The notes beneath the pieces were generated by a model. That model did not search any database. It was not told the DNA's origin and saw nothing but the letters and a program-made list of their open reading frames with translations. Shown here in pieces: positions 63,701 through 64,000 of a DNA stretch of 64,000 bases. A program made the position numbers and the translations under genes. The DNA lies in assembly GCA_035079385.1 (NCBI GenBank), contig JAVHKY010000029.1, positions 5,146,001-5,210,000 on the forward strand, given 5' to 3'. Source of the stretch: Aspidiotus rigidus. Its lineage: Eukaryota; Arthropoda; Insecta; Hemiptera; Diaspididae. Position 1 is the stretch's first letter; every line of letters begins with the position of its first letter.

Positions 63701-64000
63701 TTTTTACCTATCTCGAACGGTTAGCGATTTGTGGCCAAAAATGTGATTCATGGAATATTTGGTTCAAAAAATGTTCATGGAATAGATGGTTCTAACATGG
63801 TTCATGGAATGTATGATTCAAATAAGGTGTTAAAGGTGCGTCTCGACGCCCTCGATCCAACGCCGTTTGAATTTTTAACCTATCTCGAACGGTTAGCGAT
63901 TTGTGGCCAAAAATGTGATTCATGGAATATTTGGTTCAAAAAATGTTCATGGAATATATGCTTCAAATATGGTTCATGGAATATATGGATCAAATAAGGT
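60791..64000 (+). repeat. Module of at least 3.2 kb, matched at 9938-13147
   Basis: Offset 50853, running to the window edge. Shared content includes C at 10391/61244, the CAAATACGG and GGTTTAAATAAGG monomers and the run from 12018 to 13050 (62871 to 63903). The array to the right is predicted to go on resembling the sequence after 13.1 kb. Confidence 0.85.
63903..64000 (+). repeat. Partial satellite monomer at the right edge
   Basis: The last 98 bases are the start of another monomer: the three 27-bp subrepeats up to CAAATAAGGT. They match the monomer at 13050 (subrepeat 2 with GCTTCAAATATGG, subrepeat 3 with ATGGATCAAATAAGG). The array continues to the right of the window. Confidence 0.95.

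Larger units (their letters stand above)
1..64000 (+). repeat. Satellite DNA array, 172-bp monomer, head-to-tail across the whole window
   Basis: Every part of the window is a copy of one monomer in one orientation. With the phase set at GTGGCC, successive monomer starts run 165, 337, 509, 681, 826 and so on to 63731, giving 371 complete monomers: 322 of 172 bp, 29 of 171 bp, 15 of 178 bp and 5 of 145 bp, which sums exactly to 63738 bp. No interruption, inversion, transposon or unique sequence is seen. Copies differ at a limited set of recurrent positions and rarely elsewhere. The monomer length is close to one nucleosome plus linker, as in many centromeric satellites. The sequence does not match human alpha satellite as I know it, and I cannot name the family or species. 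A eukaryotic heterochromatic (centromeric or pericentromeric) location is inferred, not shown. Confidence 0.98.

Noticed and set aside
1..64000. CRISPR array (27-bp repeats)
   Set aside because: The segments between 27-bp units are absent or are the same 91-bp sequence each time. There are no unique spacers and no cas genes.
1..64000. Human or primate alpha satellite
   Set aside because: The length is close to 171 bp, but the bases do not match the alpha consensus as I know it, and a 3 x 27-bp internal repeat is not a feature of that family.
1..64000. Telomeric or rDNA spacer repeat
   Set aside because: No TTAGGG-, TTTAGGG- or TTAGG-type runs and no recognisable rRNA sequence were seen.

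Overview
The whole 64 kb window is one uninterrupted, single-orientation satellite DNA array. I see no protein gene, RNA gene, transposon, CRISPR array or unique-sequence stretch. A eukaryotic genome is the only sensible source (insect, other animal or plant; the sequence does not say which). The monomer is not human alpha satellite although its length (172 bp) is almost the same, and I do not recognise it as a named family. Such long homogeneous arrays of nucleosome-sized monomers are typical of centromeric or pericentromeric heterochromatin; that location is inference.

Monomer design: three tandem 27-bp AT-rich subrepeats (81 bp, each starting TTCATGG or a close variant) followed by a 91-bp non-repeated segment that carries all the usual CpGs. 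81 + 91 = 172. Phased at GTGGCC, there are 371 complete monomers from 165 to 63902: 322 of 172 bp, 29 of 171 bp (one base lost from TGTGATTC), 15 of 178 bp (a TGTGTA insertion in subrepeat 2) and 5 of 145 bp (exactly one 27-bp subrepeat missing). These numbers add up to the observed 63738 bp. Partial monomers fill 1-164 and 63903-64000.

Higher-order layout: monomers fall into roughly a dozen or two recurring variant types whose order is repeated over 1.3 to 4.5 kb. There is no single fixed higher-order period. Instead there are nested segmental duplications with offsets of 1375 bp (8 monomers), 3101 (18), 3450 (20), 3959 (23), 3960 (23), 4444 (26), 4647 (27), 4960 (29), 4991 (29) and 6882 bp (40), plus long-range copies at offsets of about 11.2, 22.8, 23.2, 34.9, 39.7 and 50.9 kb. 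Private point mutations shared between copies prove common descent and give an order of events.

Region by region: 0-3 kb is a module that recurs at 23-25, 35-37 and 40-44 kb. 3.2-13 kb holds two diverged copies of a 27/29-monomer unit. 12-19.3 kb has two interleaved duplications (offsets 3101 and 3960) with mosaic monomers at the switches. 19.4-23 kb is an island richer in private mutations, suggesting poorer homogenisation. 25.2-32.2 kb is a clean 3450-bp tandem duplication. 31.4-34.2 kb is an 8-monomer tandem pair. 33-44 kb has overlapping 26- and 29-monomer duplications. 44.8-60.3 kb carries a 40-monomer and a 23-monomer duplication. 60.8-64 kb repeats 9.9-13.1 kb. Boundaries were read by eye from shared and private variants and are good to a few tens of bases at best.
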